A DNA stretch of 64,000 nt, taken from the NCBI RefSeq assembly GCF_017311575.1, contig NZ_JAFFQY010000011.1, positions 124,001-188,000 of the forward strand, read 5' to 3'. Under the pieces are notes generated by a model. The model was not told where the DNA came from. It saw only the letters and a program-made list of their open reading frames with translations, and made no database searches. This stretch comes from Roseococcus thiosulfatophilus. GTDB lineage: Bacteria > Pseudomonadota > Alphaproteobacteria > Acetobacterales > Acetobacteraceae. The position numbers and the translations under genes were made by a program. This document shows, piece after piece, positions 36,613 to 44,130 of this stretch (its first letter is position 1; each line of letters opens with the position of its first letter).

Positions 36613-36637
36613 GAAACCAAGCTCAAGCCCAAGCGTT
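36613..36637 (+). promoter_or_regulatory. Candidate EcfG-type promoter (GAAAC-N16-CGTT)
   Basis: GAAAC (36613-36617), 16 nt, CGTT (36634-36637), 50 bp before the PRC-barrel gene and 190 bp after the upstream stop. It matches the spacing and core (AAC-N16-CGTT) of the sites at 34876 and 40012. Confidence 0.5.
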
Positions 36638-36686
36638 TGTTGTGCGTGGGTCCCTTCGAGGCCTGCCAGACAAGGAGAACACCATC

Positions 36687-37340
36687 ATGCGACGCACCAT
36701 CCTGACGCCGGCCACCCTGGCTGCCGCCCTGCTCGTGGCCCCGATGCTGGCTTATGGCCAGACGCAGTCCGCGCCTCCGGGCGGCGGTCCGACCATGACG
36801 CCCGCGACGCCGCAGGCCGTGACCCCCGGCCAGCCCGCCCCGCCCACCGCCGGCACCGCTCCGGGCATGACGCCGGGTGGCGCCATCGGCCAGACGCCCG
36901 GCAGCGCCACGCCCGGCACGACCCCCGGCACGACCGCCCCCGCGGCGGGCATGACCGCCCCCGGCACGACCGCCGGTGCCACCGGCCAGGCCGCCTTCCC
37001 CGCTGGTTCCGCCGTGATGGCGCGCCCCCGGATGAGCCAGGTCATCGGCGCCAACGTCTACAACGACGAGAACAACAGCATCGGCTCGGTGGATGACATC
37101 ATCCTGGTGCCGCCCGCGGGTGCTGCGGCCGCCGGCGCCGCCGCCGGCGCGGGTCGTGGCCCGCTGGCCGTGATCCAGGTGGGTGGCTTCCTGGGCCTGG
37201 GCGGTCGCCTGGTCGCGGTGCCGCTGACCGACCTGCAGTGGAACGCCGAGCGTGAGCGCATCGTGCTGCCGGGTGCGACCCGCGATGGCCTGCGCGAGCG
37301 TCCGGAGTTCAACTACGACAGCGTCCGCACCAGCGGCTGA
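36687..37340 (+). CDS. Secreted PRC-barrel domain protein
   Basis: A 217-residue exported protein: signal peptide (about 1-24, cleavage after AYG), a long Pro/Thr/Gly/Ala linker (about 25-110) rich in TPG and APG repeats, and a C-terminal PRC-barrel domain (MSQVIGANVYNDENNSIGSV and DDIILVPP). It ends with a conserved RPEFNYDSVR-type tail. PRC-barrel proteins of this sort are abundant, stress-linked envelope proteins in Acetobacteraceae and rhizobia with no known activity. CAAGGAG lies upstream of the ATG, and a terminator follows at once. Confidence 0.85.
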   Translation: MRRTILTPATLAAALLVAPMLAYGQTQSAPPGGGPTMTPATPQAVTPGQPAPPTAGTAPGMTPGGAIGQTPGSATPGTTPGTTAPAAGMTAPGTTAGATGQAAFPAGSAVMARPRMSQVIGANVYNDENNSIGSVDDIILVPPAGAAAAGAAAGAGRGPLAVIQVGGFLGLGGRLVAVPLTDLQWNAERERIVLPGATRDGLRERPEFNYDSVRTSG

Positions 37341-37347
37341 TTGAACG

Positions 37348-37380
37348 GGGCCGCTCCCTCCGGGGAGCGGCCCTTTCTTC
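37348..37380 (+). terminator. Rho-independent terminator after the PRC-barrel gene
   Basis: GGGCCGCTCC (37348-37357) pairs with GGAGCGGCCC (37364-37373) and is followed by tttcttc, 7 nt after the stop codon. Confidence 0.85.
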
Positions 37381-37445
37381 ATTCCGGGCTTTTTGTGCTT
37401 CGCCGGATCGCTTTCCCATCTACCCTGCCCTCGCTCGGAGGACAT

Positions 37446-37474
37446 GAAAAAGGCCCCGCGTCACCGCGGGGCCT
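37446..37474 (-). terminator. Terminator of the 25-residue membrane peptide gene
   Basis: AGGCCCCGCG (37451-37460) and CGCGGGGCCT (37465-37474) form a 10-bp stem with a TCAC loop. The A5 at 37446-37450 is a U-tract on the minus strand, 7 nt beyond the peptide's stop codon. Confidence 0.8.
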
Positions 37475-37480
37475 TTACGT

Positions 37481-37558
37481 TCACAACACTCCGAAGAGCA
37501 GAAGCAGGATCAGGATGGGAATGGGAATTCCCAGGAACCAGAGCAGAATGGTGCGCAT
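37481..37558 (-). CDS. Very small hydrophobic membrane peptide (25 aa)
   Basis: A 25-codon gene (MRTILLWFLGIPIPILIL followed by LLLFGVL), almost entirely hydrophobic with the central phrase GIPIP. The gene is supported by a ribosome site (CAGGGAG, 6 nt before the ATG at 37558) and its own terminator 7 nt after the stop. An in-frame ATG at 37564 overlaps that ribosome site and is less likely. Similar one-helix peptides occur in alphaproteobacteria, often as stress genes; I know no function. It is in the middle of the stress island. Confidence 0.7.
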   Translation of the reverse strand: MRTILLWFLGIPIPILILLLLFGVL

Positions 37559-37639
37559 GATCATCTCCCTGTTGGCGATGTCTAAGCAACGCAATGTGAC
37601 GCCCGTGGTTGCGGCGCCTCGCATGGCGGGGCGGCGGGC

Positions 37640-38575
37640 ATGACCGCCCCACCCCCCGAGGCCCCCGCCGGCCCCGTCACGGCCTGGCCGGCCTGCCTCA
37701 TCGTGAACCCGCTGGCCGGCAACCTCTCGGCGATGGAGGACCCCGCCCGCCAGCTCGCGGCCACGCTGCGCGCCGCGGGCTTCGCCGTGGAGGACCCGGA
37801 TGCCGGCGCCGACCTCGACACGCAATGGGAGCGCGCGGAGGCGGCCATCATCGTCTTCGTGGCCGGCGGCGATGGCACGCTGCGCGATGCGGCGTCGCGG
37901 CTGCGCGGCACGGGGCGCTACCTCGCCCCCCTGCCCGGCGGGACGCTGAACCGGCTCTGCGCGCGGCTCGACCTGCCCAATGACCCGGTCGAGGCGGCCG
38001 CGCTCTATGCCGCGGCCGCGCCCGGGCTGATCGACACGGCCACCGCCAATGGCGAGGTCTTTCTCTACCAGCTCATCATCGGCCGCGCGACGCGGCTGAT
38101 GCGCTTCCGCGAGATGCAACGCGGCGGCGGCGCCGGCGGCTGGTGGCCCCTGGTGCAGGCCCTGTTCCGCGCGCTGACCCGACCTTTCCCGCGCGAACTC
38201 TGGGTGCGGCTCGGCCCTGGCGCGCGGCAGACCGGCCAGGCCGTGGTCATCACCCTGCCCGAGCCCAACCGCCCCACCGGGCTGCTGCTGCACGTGGCCC
38301 GCCCCGCGGGCGCCGTGGCGCGGCTGCGGCAGACCTGGCGCTGGTTCCGAGGCAAGCTCGGCCAGGATGCCGAGGTGGCCGAGCGCGAGGTGGCGCGCGT
38401 GGCCGTGCATGGCCGCCAGGACGGCGTGCGGATGAGCCTGGATGGCGAGATGCGCCTCGCGCGCACGCCCGTGCGCGTCAACCTTCACAAGCGGGCGCTG
38501 TCCGTCCTGGTGGTGCCGCCGCAGCGGCCGCAGGATGGCGAGCGGGCGACGCCCCCACCGGGAGTCCCGGCATGA
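37640..38575 (+). CDS. Diacylglycerol/lipid kinase family protein
   Basis: A 311-residue soluble lipid kinase-like protein. The catalytic DAGK domain has the nucleotide loop FVAGGDGTLRDAASR (GGDGT near 75-79) and the second motif PLPGGTLNRLC, close to the family PxGTxN. Bacterial members phosphorylate diacylglycerol or similar lipids. An insertion rich in Trp/Arg (about 160-250) is less conserved. The stop overlaps the metallophosphoesterase start (ATGA), a common pairing that suggests linked lipid-phosphate metabolism. Confidence 0.87.
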   Translation: MTAPPPEAPAGPVTAWPACLIVNPLAGNLSAMEDPARQLAATLRAAGFAVEDPDAGADLDTQWERAEAAIIVFVAGGDGTLRDAASRLRGTGRYLAPLPGGTLNRLCARLDLPNDPVEAAALYAAAAPGLIDTATANGEVFLYQLIIGRATRLMRFREMQRGGGAGGWWPLVQALFRALTRPFPRELWVRLGPGARQTGQAVVITLPEPNRPTGLLLHVARPAGAVARLRQTWRWFRGKLGQDAEVAEREVARVAVHGRQDGVRMSLDGEMRLARTPVRVNLHKRALSVLVVPPQRPQDGERATPPPGVPA

Positions 38576-39345
38576 CCCCTCGCCTCGCCCATCTCTCCGA
38601 CCTGCATTTCGGTGAGGCCGACCCCGCGCGCGTGGCCGAGATGGCGGCCGATGTGCGGGCCGCCTCGCCCGATGCGGTCGTGATCAGCGGCGACCTCACG
38701 CGCCGCGCCCAGCCGCAGGAATTCGAGGCGGCCTTCACCTTCCTGGCGGGCCTCGACGCGCCCCTGCTGGTGGTGCCCGGCAATCACGACATCCCGCATT
38801 CGGCGCTGTGGGAGCGCTTCATGGCGCCCAAGCGCCGCTGGCGCGCGGCGCGGCTGACGGCACCGGCCGAGCGGCTCGACCTCGACCACGCGCGGCTGAT
38901 CGGCCTCGACACGGTCAGCCGTGCGCAATGGCATGTGGACTGGTCGGCCGGGGCGGTGCCGCAGCATCGGCTGGAACGGCTGGAGGCCGCGCTGGCGGTG
39001 GGGCGCGGCAAGCCCACCCTCGTGGTCTGCCACCACCCGCTGGTGCATGGCGCCTGGGCGCGGCGCCGGCGCCCGCCGCGCGGGGCGGAAGCCACCATGC
39101 GCGTGCTGCGGCGCGAGAATGTGGACGGGCTGCTCTGCGGCCACCTGCACCGCGCCGAATTGACGCCCCTGGGGCCGGAGCCCGGGGCGCCCTGCCAGGT
39201 GATGGCGCCGAGCGCCTTCTCGCCGCGCGGCGCCTCGTCCACGAATGGCTGGAACCTGATTGAATGGGATGAGGGGAGGCTGCGCGTCACCACGCGCGAG
39301 GTCACGTCGCGGGGCTGGCGGGAGCGGGTGCTGGAGGCCGCTTGA
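38572..39345 (+). CDS. Metallophosphoesterase (calcineurin-like)
   Basis: A 257-residue cytoplasmic binuclear-metal phosphoesterase. All five metal-binding blocks are present in order: SDLHFGE (near residue 10), SGDLT, GNHD, CHHPL and GHLH. The layout resembles CpdA/Icc-type phosphodiesterases. It is coupled to the lipid kinase by a 4-bp overlap; the substrate (cyclic nucleotide, lipid diphosphate or other) is not determined by sequence. Confidence 0.88.
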   Translation: MTPRLAHLSDLHFGEADPARVAEMAADVRAASPDAVVISGDLTRRAQPQEFEAAFTFLAGLDAPLLVVPGNHDIPHSALWERFMAPKRRWRAARLTAPAERLDLDHARLIGLDTVSRAQWHVDWSAGAVPQHRLERLEAALAVGRGKPTLVVCHHPLVHGAWARRRRPPRGAEATMRVLRRENVDGLLCGHLHRAELTPLGPEPGAPCQVMAPSAFSPRGASSTNGWNLIEWDEGRLRVTTREVTSRGWRERVLEAA

Positions 39346-39386
39346 GGGGCATGCCGCCCCCGCGCCAGGGAGGACGGGCCGGGGCG

Positions 39387-39551
39387 TCAGAGCGTGACGC
39401 CGCGGCCGGTCAGCAGGGACACCGCGAACAACACCAGGAACACGAAGAACAGGATGCGCGCGATGCCGGCCGCCGTGGATGCGATGCCGCCGAAGCCGAG
39501 AACACCGGCAATCAAGGCGACAACAAGAAAAGTGATGCTCCAAGCCAGCAT
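39387..39551 (-). CDS. DUF1328 (YtjA-like) small membrane protein
   Basis: A 54-residue two-helix membrane protein. It starts with [20 protein letters not shown] and has the diagnostic [17 protein letters not shown], which matches the DUF1328/YtjA family from end to end. GGAG lies 9 nt before the ATG at 39551. Such proteins are induced under general stress in many proteobacteria; activity unknown. Confidence 0.9.
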   Translation of the reverse strand: MLAWSITFLVVALIAGVLGFGGIASTAAGIARILFFVFLVLFAVSLLTGRGVTL

Positions 39552-39768
39552 GGGTCTGCACTCCGGGCTGCGGCGGGACCGGGTGGCGGGCCGCGCGCCG
39601 GTTCAGACGCTGGCCCCGCCCGGCCCCTGGATGAGGAACCCGGGCGCCCCGGCCCGCGACCCGCGCCGGGGCGCGGCCGCAAGCCGGTGGCGTCTCGCGG
39701 GGCGGGATGCGCGCGCCAGATGCGCGCGCCCTTCCCGCCCGGCGGCCCGGGATGGCATCAAGCCCGGA

Positions 39769-39966
39769 TCAGTACTTGCTTTCCCACTGCTTCACCTGGG
39801 ACTCGGCCTCGTCGCGGGCCACGCCGTAGCGCTCCTGGATGCGCCCGATCAGCTGGTCGCGCTTGCCCTCGATGACGGTCAGGTCGTCATCGGTCAGCTT
39901 GCCCCACTGCTCCTTGACCTTGCCGGTCATCTGCTTCCAGTTGCCCTTGATGGTATCGCTGTTCAT
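39769..39966 (-). CDS. CsbD family stress protein
   Basis: A 65-residue hydrophilic helical protein with the CsbD signature IKGNWKQMTGKVKEQWGKLTDD and VIEGKRDQLIGRIQERYG. CsbD proteins are general-stress (sigma-B or sigma-S) induced in several bacteria. The start at 39966 follows AAGGAG. A good EcfG-type promoter match lies about 46 bp upstream at 40012-40036. The frame upstream of the ATG is spurious. Confidence 0.93.
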   Translation of the reverse strand: MNSDTIKGNWKQMTGKVKEQWGKLTDDDLTVIEGKRDQLIGRIQERYGVARDEAESQVKQWESKY

Positions 39967-40011
39967 CGTCTTTCTCCTTGCTGGCGGCGTTGCTGCCGCC
40001 TCGGCGAGGAG

Positions 40012-40036
40012 AACGGGCAAGGGGCCCTGGGGTTGC
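40012..40036 (-). promoter_or_regulatory. Candidate EcfG-type promoter (GCAAC-N16-CGTT) for csbD
   Basis: Read leftward: GCAAC (40036-40032), 16 nt, CGTT (40015-40012), 46 bp before the CsbD start. It has the same -35 variant and spacing as the site upstream of the Dps operon. Confidence 0.6.
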
Positions 40037-40047
40037 AGCATGCCCTG

Positions 40048-40770
40048 TCACGGAATCGGCACGCGCCCCGCGTGAACCGCCTGGTAGGTGGCGATGGCGA
40101 GGCTCAGCGGGTCGAAGGGCTTGCGGACGATGAAGGCGGGCTCGATGCCCTCCGCGGTCAGCAGCAGCTCGGGATAGGCGGTGACGAAGATCACCGGCGT
40201 GGTCGTGCTCTCCATGATGGTCCGCACGGCCGAGATGCCGCTGCCGCCCCGGCCCAGGTTCACGTCCGCCAGGATCAGCCCCACCGGGCGTTTATTCGCC
40301 AGCCGTACGGCCTCGCGCTCGGTCATGGCCACGCCGGCCACGCGGTGGCCGCAGCCCTGCACCAGCATCTGCAGATCCATGGCGATCACCGGCTCGTCCT
40401 CAATGATGAGGATGTCGGTGGCGGCCACCTGGCGCAGGTCATGCCGCGCCTGTCGCACCTCCTCGGCGGCCTGTTCGGGCGTCATGTCCAGCACGCGGGC
40501 CGCGTCGGCCAGCGTCACCTCCTCCAGCGCCGTCAGCAGCAGCAGCTGGCGCTGCACCAGCGTCAGCCCCGGCGCCTCGCGCTGCGGATGGTCGCGCATG
40601 AGCTGGGTGATGGCGGCGTAGAAGCCGAGGCGGGGCGGCATGTCGCGCGGCATGCGCGGGATGGCGCGGCCCACCAGCCCGTCGCCCTCCCCCTGGCTGC
40701 CGGTGAGCGCGCGGGCGAAGCGGCGGGCATAGGGCAGGGCTGCGATCAGCTCCTGCTGGGTGGCGCTCAT
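40048..40770 (-). CDS. phyR: General stress response anti-anti-sigma regulator PhyR
   Basis: Partner-switching response regulator: when phosphorylated, its sigma-like domain captures NepR and frees EcfG. The 240 residues comprise an EcfG-like N-terminal domain (about 1-115, LVQRQLLLLTALEEVTLADAA) and a receiver (about 116-240) with acidic Glu124-Asp125, phospho-Asp169 (LADVNL), Thr197 and Lys217. FVTAYPE replaces the family FATGY phrase with similar residues. It is divergent from the first ECF sigma gene, and nepR is 1.4 kb away. Confidence 0.95.
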   Translation of the reverse strand: MSATQQELIAALPYARRFARALTGSQGEGDGLVGRAIPRMPRDMPPRLGFYAAITQLMRDHPQREAPGLTLVQRQLLLLTALEEVTLADAARVLDMTPEQAAEEVRQARHDLRQVAATDILIIEDEPVIAMDLQMLVQGCGHRVAGVAMTEREAVRLANKRPVGLILADVNLGRGGSGISAVRTIMESTTTPVIFVTAYPELLLTAEGIEPAFIVRKPFDPLSLAIATYQAVHAGRVPIP

Positions 40771-40814
40771 GGAACAGTCTCCTCGACGACAGATATGAGG
40801 GGGCGTGGGGCAGG

Positions 40815-41363
40815 ATGCCCAAACTCGGGCCGCGCGGGAATGGTTTGATGGGGGAGGACACGGTCGCCGCCCCCGCCGAAGTCGCCTTCCGCGCGGCGCT
40901 GGTCGCGCTGATGCCGGCGCTGCGTGGCTATGGACGGGCGCTCAGCGGCTCCGTCGCGGCCGCGGACGAGCTGGTGCAGGAGACGCTGCTGCGGGCCCTG
41001 TCCAGCGAACGCCGCATGACGGAGGTGGGGGAGCTGCGCGCCTGGGTCTTCACCATACTGCGCCATGCCTGGCTGTCCGGCCTGCGCGCGGGACGGCGGC
41101 TGACGCCGCTGGAGGAGGGGATGGAGGGTGTGGCCGGGCCGGCGGACAGCCTGGCCCTGGACGACCTGGCGCGCGCCATGCGGAGCCTGCCCGCCCCGCA
41201 GCGCGAGGCGGTGGTGCTGATGGGCGCCCAGGGGATGTCCGCCACGGAAGCCGCACAGATCTGCGGCGTGCCGGAGGGCACCATGCGCGCACGCCTCAGT
41301 CGGGCGCGGAGCGCCTTGCGGCGCGCGCTCGAGCCTAGGTTGCGGACCCCTCCAGGTATTTGA
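40815..41363 (+). CDS. ECF sigma factor, EcfG group (copy 1)
   Basis: A 182-residue ECF15/EcfG-like sigma factor. Region 2 (ALRGYGRALSGSVAAADELVQETLLRAL) and region 4 (LPAPQREAVVLMGAQGMSATEAAQICGVPEGTM in two adjoining blocks) are both clear. It is divergent from phyR. Start is uncertain: ATG 40815 or ATG 41 residues' worth of DNA earlier is not possible; ATG 40848 (MGEDTV) is a good alternative. Unlike copy 2 it is not coupled to nepR, so it may be an auxiliary EcfG paralogue. Confidence 0.9.
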   Translation: MPKLGPRGNGLMGEDTVAAPAEVAFRAALVALMPALRGYGRALSGSVAAADELVQETLLRALSSERRMTEVGELRAWVFTILRHAWLSGLRAGRRLTPLEEGMEGVAGPADSLALDDLARAMRSLPAPQREAVVLMGAQGMSATEAAQICGVPEGTMRARLSRARSALRRALEPRLRTPPGI

Positions 41364-41378
41364 TGGCATCTCAACTGC

Positions 41379-41403
41379 TCAACGCGGTCGGTCCGGTCTG
41401 GTT
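41379..41403 (+). promoter_or_regulatory. Weak candidate EcfG-type promoter (TCAAC-N16-GGTT)
   Basis: TCAAC (41379-41383), 16 nt, GGTT (41400-41403), 42 bp upstream of the first possible start of the second sigma gene. It keeps only the AAC-N16-GTT core. Autoregulation of EcfG would explain its place. Confidence 0.3.
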
Positions 41404-41444
41404 GCCCGCACGCCTCGCGCACTACATTACAATTTTTTAATGCA

Positions 41445-42173
41445 ATGAAGGCCCGGTTTCAGCGTTGGGGGGGCATGCGAGCACCGGACACAACCACGAT
41501 GCCCCTTCCCCAGGATGACCAGGCCGAGGCCACCATGGTCGCTTCCGCACCCGAGGTCAGCTTCCATGACCTCCTTGTCGCCGCCCTGCCCGCCCTGCGG
41601 CAGCAGGCCCTGGCCCTGACGCGCAACCGCGCCGATGCCGACGACCTGGTGCAGACCAGCGTCAGCAGCGCGCTGGCTGCCCAGACCTCCTTCCAGCCCG
41701 GCACGAATTTCGGGGCCTGGATGGCGCGCATCCTGCGCAACCGCTTCCTTTCCAACATGCGCCGCCGGCGCGAGATCGTGGACATCGAGGACGCGCCCGC
41801 CTCCCTGCTCGCCCGCAGCGGCGGCCAGGAGGAGGGTCTCGCCATCCAGCAGCTGCGCCACCTGATCGGCAAGCTGCCGGCGGATCATCGCCTCGTGCTG
41901 ATCATGATCTCCGTGCAGGGGCTTTCCTATGAGGAAGCCTCGGAGCAGCTCGATGTTCCCGTCGGCACGCTGAAGTGCCGCGTCTCCCGCGCGCGCGCCA
42001 TGCTGCGCCGCTGGCTGCTGGGCGAGGACGAGGCCCCGAAGCCCCGCGTCGCCGCGCCCAAGCCCCGCGCGCGCGCTTCCGTGCCGTCTCATGCGCTCTC
42101 CGCTTTGCCCGCGGCCCCTGTCATGGCTAAGCTTGGCCGTGAGAAGGCTGGGGCACAGCTGGAGCGGCGGTGA
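41445..42173 (+). CDS. ecfG: ECF sigma factor EcfG (copy 2, coupled to nepR)
   Basis: A 242-residue EcfG-type sigma factor, probably the main general-stress sigma. Region 2 (LPALRQQALALTRNRADADD) and region 4 (KLPADHRLVLIMISVQGLSY, then VPVGTLKCRVSRARAML) are strong. A basic Ala/Pro-rich C-terminal tail of about 45 residues (APKPRVAAPKPRARAS) is unusual. The start is unclear: ATGs at 41445, 41475, 41502 and 41535 are in frame, and 41535 has the best ribosome site (GAGG, 6 nt). The stop overlaps the nepR GTG, giving coupled sigma/anti-sigma synthesis. Confidence 0.92.
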   Translation: MKARFQRWGGMRAPDTTTMPLPQDDQAEATMVASAPEVSFHDLLVAALPALRQQALALTRNRADADDLVQTSVSSALAAQTSFQPGTNFGAWMARILRNRFLSNMRRRREIVDIEDAPASLLARSGGQEEGLAIQQLRHLIGKLPADHRLVLIMISVQGLSYEEASEQLDVPVGTLKCRVSRARAMLRRWLLGEDEAPKPRVAAPKPRARASVPSHALSALPAAPVMAKLGREKAGAQLERR

Positions 42174-42379
42174 GCGGCGATACGGAAGAATCGGACAGGC
42201 CTGGACCACGGATGAGCAAGCCTGGCTCCCCTCCGAAGCGCGCCCGCAAGGCACCCTCGGACAAGGCGTTCGACCTCTGGCTCGACCAGGGGTTGCACGC
42301 CATGTTCGACGAGGTGGCGAAGGAGCCGATTCCGGAAGAGCTGCTGAAGCTGATCGAGCAGGACCGGAACAACAAATAG
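42170..42379 (+). CDS. nepR: Anti-sigma factor NepR
   Basis: Small anti-sigma factor that holds EcfG inactive until PhyR~P captures it. The 69-residue product has the NepR core AFDLWLDQGLHAMFDEVAKE followed by PIPEELLKLIEQ (residues 33-64), with disordered charged ends. The GTG at 42170 overlaps the ecfG stop as GTGA and has GGAG 6 nt upstream; an ATG at 42212 is a less likely start. A U-tract terminator follows at 42422. Confidence 0.93.
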   Translation: MSGDTEESDRPGPRMSKPGSPPKRARKAPSDKAFDLWLDQGLHAMFDEVAKEPIPEELLKLIEQDRNNK

Positions 42380-42421
42380 GTTCCGGACCGGCGCCTGTGT
42401 CCAGGCGGCCTATACCTTGAG

Positions 42422-42463
42422 ACCCGCAACCTGCCCCTGACCGGGGTGGGTGGCGGGTTTTTT
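42422..42463 (+). terminator. Rho-independent terminator of ecfG-nepR
   Basis: A long imperfect stem (ACCCGC...CCCC with CCGGGG...GCGGGT) between 42422 and 42457 is followed by T6 (42458-42463), 43 bp after the nepR stop. Confidence 0.8.
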
Positions 42464-42492
42464 CGTGTCCGGCACCCTGCCCTCAGGGCAAG

Positions 42493-42524
42493 GAAAACCC
42501 CGCGTGGCGCGGGGCCACGCGGGG
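42493..42524 (-). terminator. Terminator of the SYLF-domain gene
   Basis: CCCCGCGTGG (42498-42507) and CCACGCGGGG (42515-42524) form a 10-bp stem; A4 at 42494-42497 is a U-tract on the minus strand. It lies 25 bp beyond the SYLF gene stop. Confidence 0.75.
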
Positions 42525-42549
42525 CGTGTCGGCCTCGCGGCCGGACGGA

Positions 42550-43113
42550 TCACCGCTCCGGCGTGAAGCGCGTGATCTTGGTGCCGTTCAGCGCCAGCGC
42601 CGCCATCAGGCCCTGCTGGCCAAAGGTGATGGCATAGACGGGCTCGGCCAGCGTGGTGGAGGTCACGTTCGCCTGCAGGCCACGGTCGAGCGCCACGACC
42701 GAGGGGCCGGTGCCGATTTCCCAGCCATCGGCGTTGTCCAGCGCGCGCAGCGCGGCTTCCGTCATGAAGAACATCGCCAGGCCCGAGGTCTGCGCGCCGG
42801 CCTGCAGCCCGAAGGAGGCGCCGACGATGCGGTAGTAACCCTGGTGGCTGGCGCCGCGGCGCAGCGCGCCCTCGCCATACTGGCCGCCGACGATGAAGCC
42901 GCCCTGGATGATGCGCGGGAAGATCAGCACCGCCTGGGCCTGGCTGAACAGCGGCGCGGTGTTCTCCATGGCGCGCAGCCGGCGCTCGGCCTCGGCCACG
43001 TCGCGGCTGATCTCGGTGGCGGTGGCGGCGGCGGCATCACGGGCCAGCGGCGCGCTGGCCAGCAGCCCGGCACCGGCGGCGAGGAGGGGGAATTGGCGTC
43101 GGGAAAGGGTCAT
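42550..43113 (-). CDS. SYLF-domain lipid-binding (Ysc84-like) exported protein
   Basis: A 187-residue exported protein with a signal peptide carrying a twin-arginine-like start (LSRRQFPLLAAGAG) and a mature SYLF domain. Landmarks are AQAVLIFPRIIQGGFIVGG, YRIVGASFGLQAGAQTSG, and the C-terminal ANVTSTTLAEPVYAITF. SYLF proteins bind phosphoinositides or other anionic lipids; bacterial roles are unclear. The start at 43113 gives the complete signal peptide. Confidence 0.88.
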   Translation of the reverse strand: MTLSRRQFPLLAAGAGLLASAPLARDAAAATATEISRDVAEAERRLRAMENTAPLFSQAQAVLIFPRIIQGGFIVGGQYGEGALRRGASHQGYYRIVGASFGLQAGAQTSGLAMFFMTEAALRALDNADGWEIGTGPSVVALDRGLQANVTSTTLAEPVYAITFGQQGLMAALALNGTKITRFTPER

Positions 43114-43199
43114 GTCGCGAGGTTCCTTTGGGCAGCGCCGAGATGGCCCGCCTCTGCTGCCCCAACGCATGAACCGGAAGGCGGATGCAGGGCGCGCCG

Positions 43200-44042
43200 T
43201 TAAACCTGTTCCGTCACGAAGACCCGGCTGGGCGCCACGAATTCCTCCTGCGCCGCCACGGTGAGGATCTCGCGCGAGCCCGCCTCGGCCGTCCGCCGCA
43301 GCAGGCCGAAGATGCTGGAGGCGGCGGCGGACAGCGCCACCTCCGCCGAGCCGCTCCGCAGGCGATGGAACAGGAAGAGGGCTGCGATGGCATCCCCCGC
43401 CCCGTTCACGTTCAGGGGCAGCAGCGGCGTGGTGACGCGCCAGAAGCGCCCGCCCTCGGCCGCCAGCATGGCGATGCCCTCCGCATCCTCGGCGTCGAAG
43501 CTGGTCAGCAGCACGCAGCGCGGGCCCATCGCCTGCAAGGCGGCGATGGCGGCCTTGGCGGAGGCGAGGTCCGTCACCTGGCGCCCCGTGAGCCATTCCA
43601 GCTCGAAGCGGTTGGGGGTCGCGATGTCGGCGCGGGGAATGGCCGCGTCGCGCAGGAGTTCCGGAATGCCGGGGCGGACGAAGACGCCGCGGCCCACATC
43701 GCCGATCACGGGGTCGCAGCAGTAGAGCGCCTTGGGGTTCGCGGCCTTGGCGCGGGCAACGGCGTCCAGGATCGCCTCGCCGATCTCGGCACCGCCCATA
43801 TAGCCCGACAGCACGGCGTCGCAGCGCGCCATGGCGCCGCGCTCCTCGATGCCCTGCACGCAGTCGCGCACCAGCCCGGCCTCGAAGACCTGGCCGCGCC
43901 AGGCGCCATAGCCCGTGTGGTTGCTGAACTGGACGGTGTGGATGCCCCAGACCTCGGCGCCGAGCCGCTGGAGGGGAAACATCGCGGAGGCATTGCCCAC
44001 ATGGCCATAGGCCACCCAGGACTGGATGGAGAGGATGTTCAT
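43200..44042 (-). CDS. pdxY: Pyridoxal kinase
   Basis: Salvages pyridoxal to pyridoxal 5'-phosphate. The 280-residue ribokinase-fold protein starts with [20 protein letters not shown] and has GYMGGAEIG, the YCCDPVIGD segment, and the anion-hole GAGD motif ([13 protein letters not shown]) with catalytic Asp. Length and order match PdxY. The start at 44042 excludes a spurious upstream extension. It is divergent from the TctC-like gene. Confidence 0.93.
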   Translation of the reverse strand: MNILSIQSWVAYGHVGNASAMFPLQRLGAEVWGIHTVQFSNHTGYGAWRGQVFEAGLVRDCVQGIEERGAMARCDAVLSGYMGGAEIGEAILDAVARAKAANPKALYCCDPVIGDVGRGVFVRPGIPELLRDAAIPRADIATPNRFELEWLTGRQVTDLASAKAAIAALQAMGPRCVLLTSFDAEDAEGIAMLAAEGGRFWRVTTPLLPLNVNGAGDAIAALFLFHRLRSGSAEVALSAAASSIFGLLRRTAEAGSREILTVAAQEEFVAPSRVFVTEQV

Positions 44043-44130
44043 CGCAACGCCAGGGTTACTCCCGCCGCGCGGCCTTGCCCACCCAGGCCGGCCTTGCGGA
44101 TGGCGCGCGCGGGATGCAAGGCTCGGCACC

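Noticed and set aside
40771-40847. EcfG-type promoter between phyR and the first sigma gene
   Set aside because: GGAAC is present at 40771 but no GTT lies 16-17 nt downstream; the reverse strand gives only an 18-nt spacing with poor boxes.
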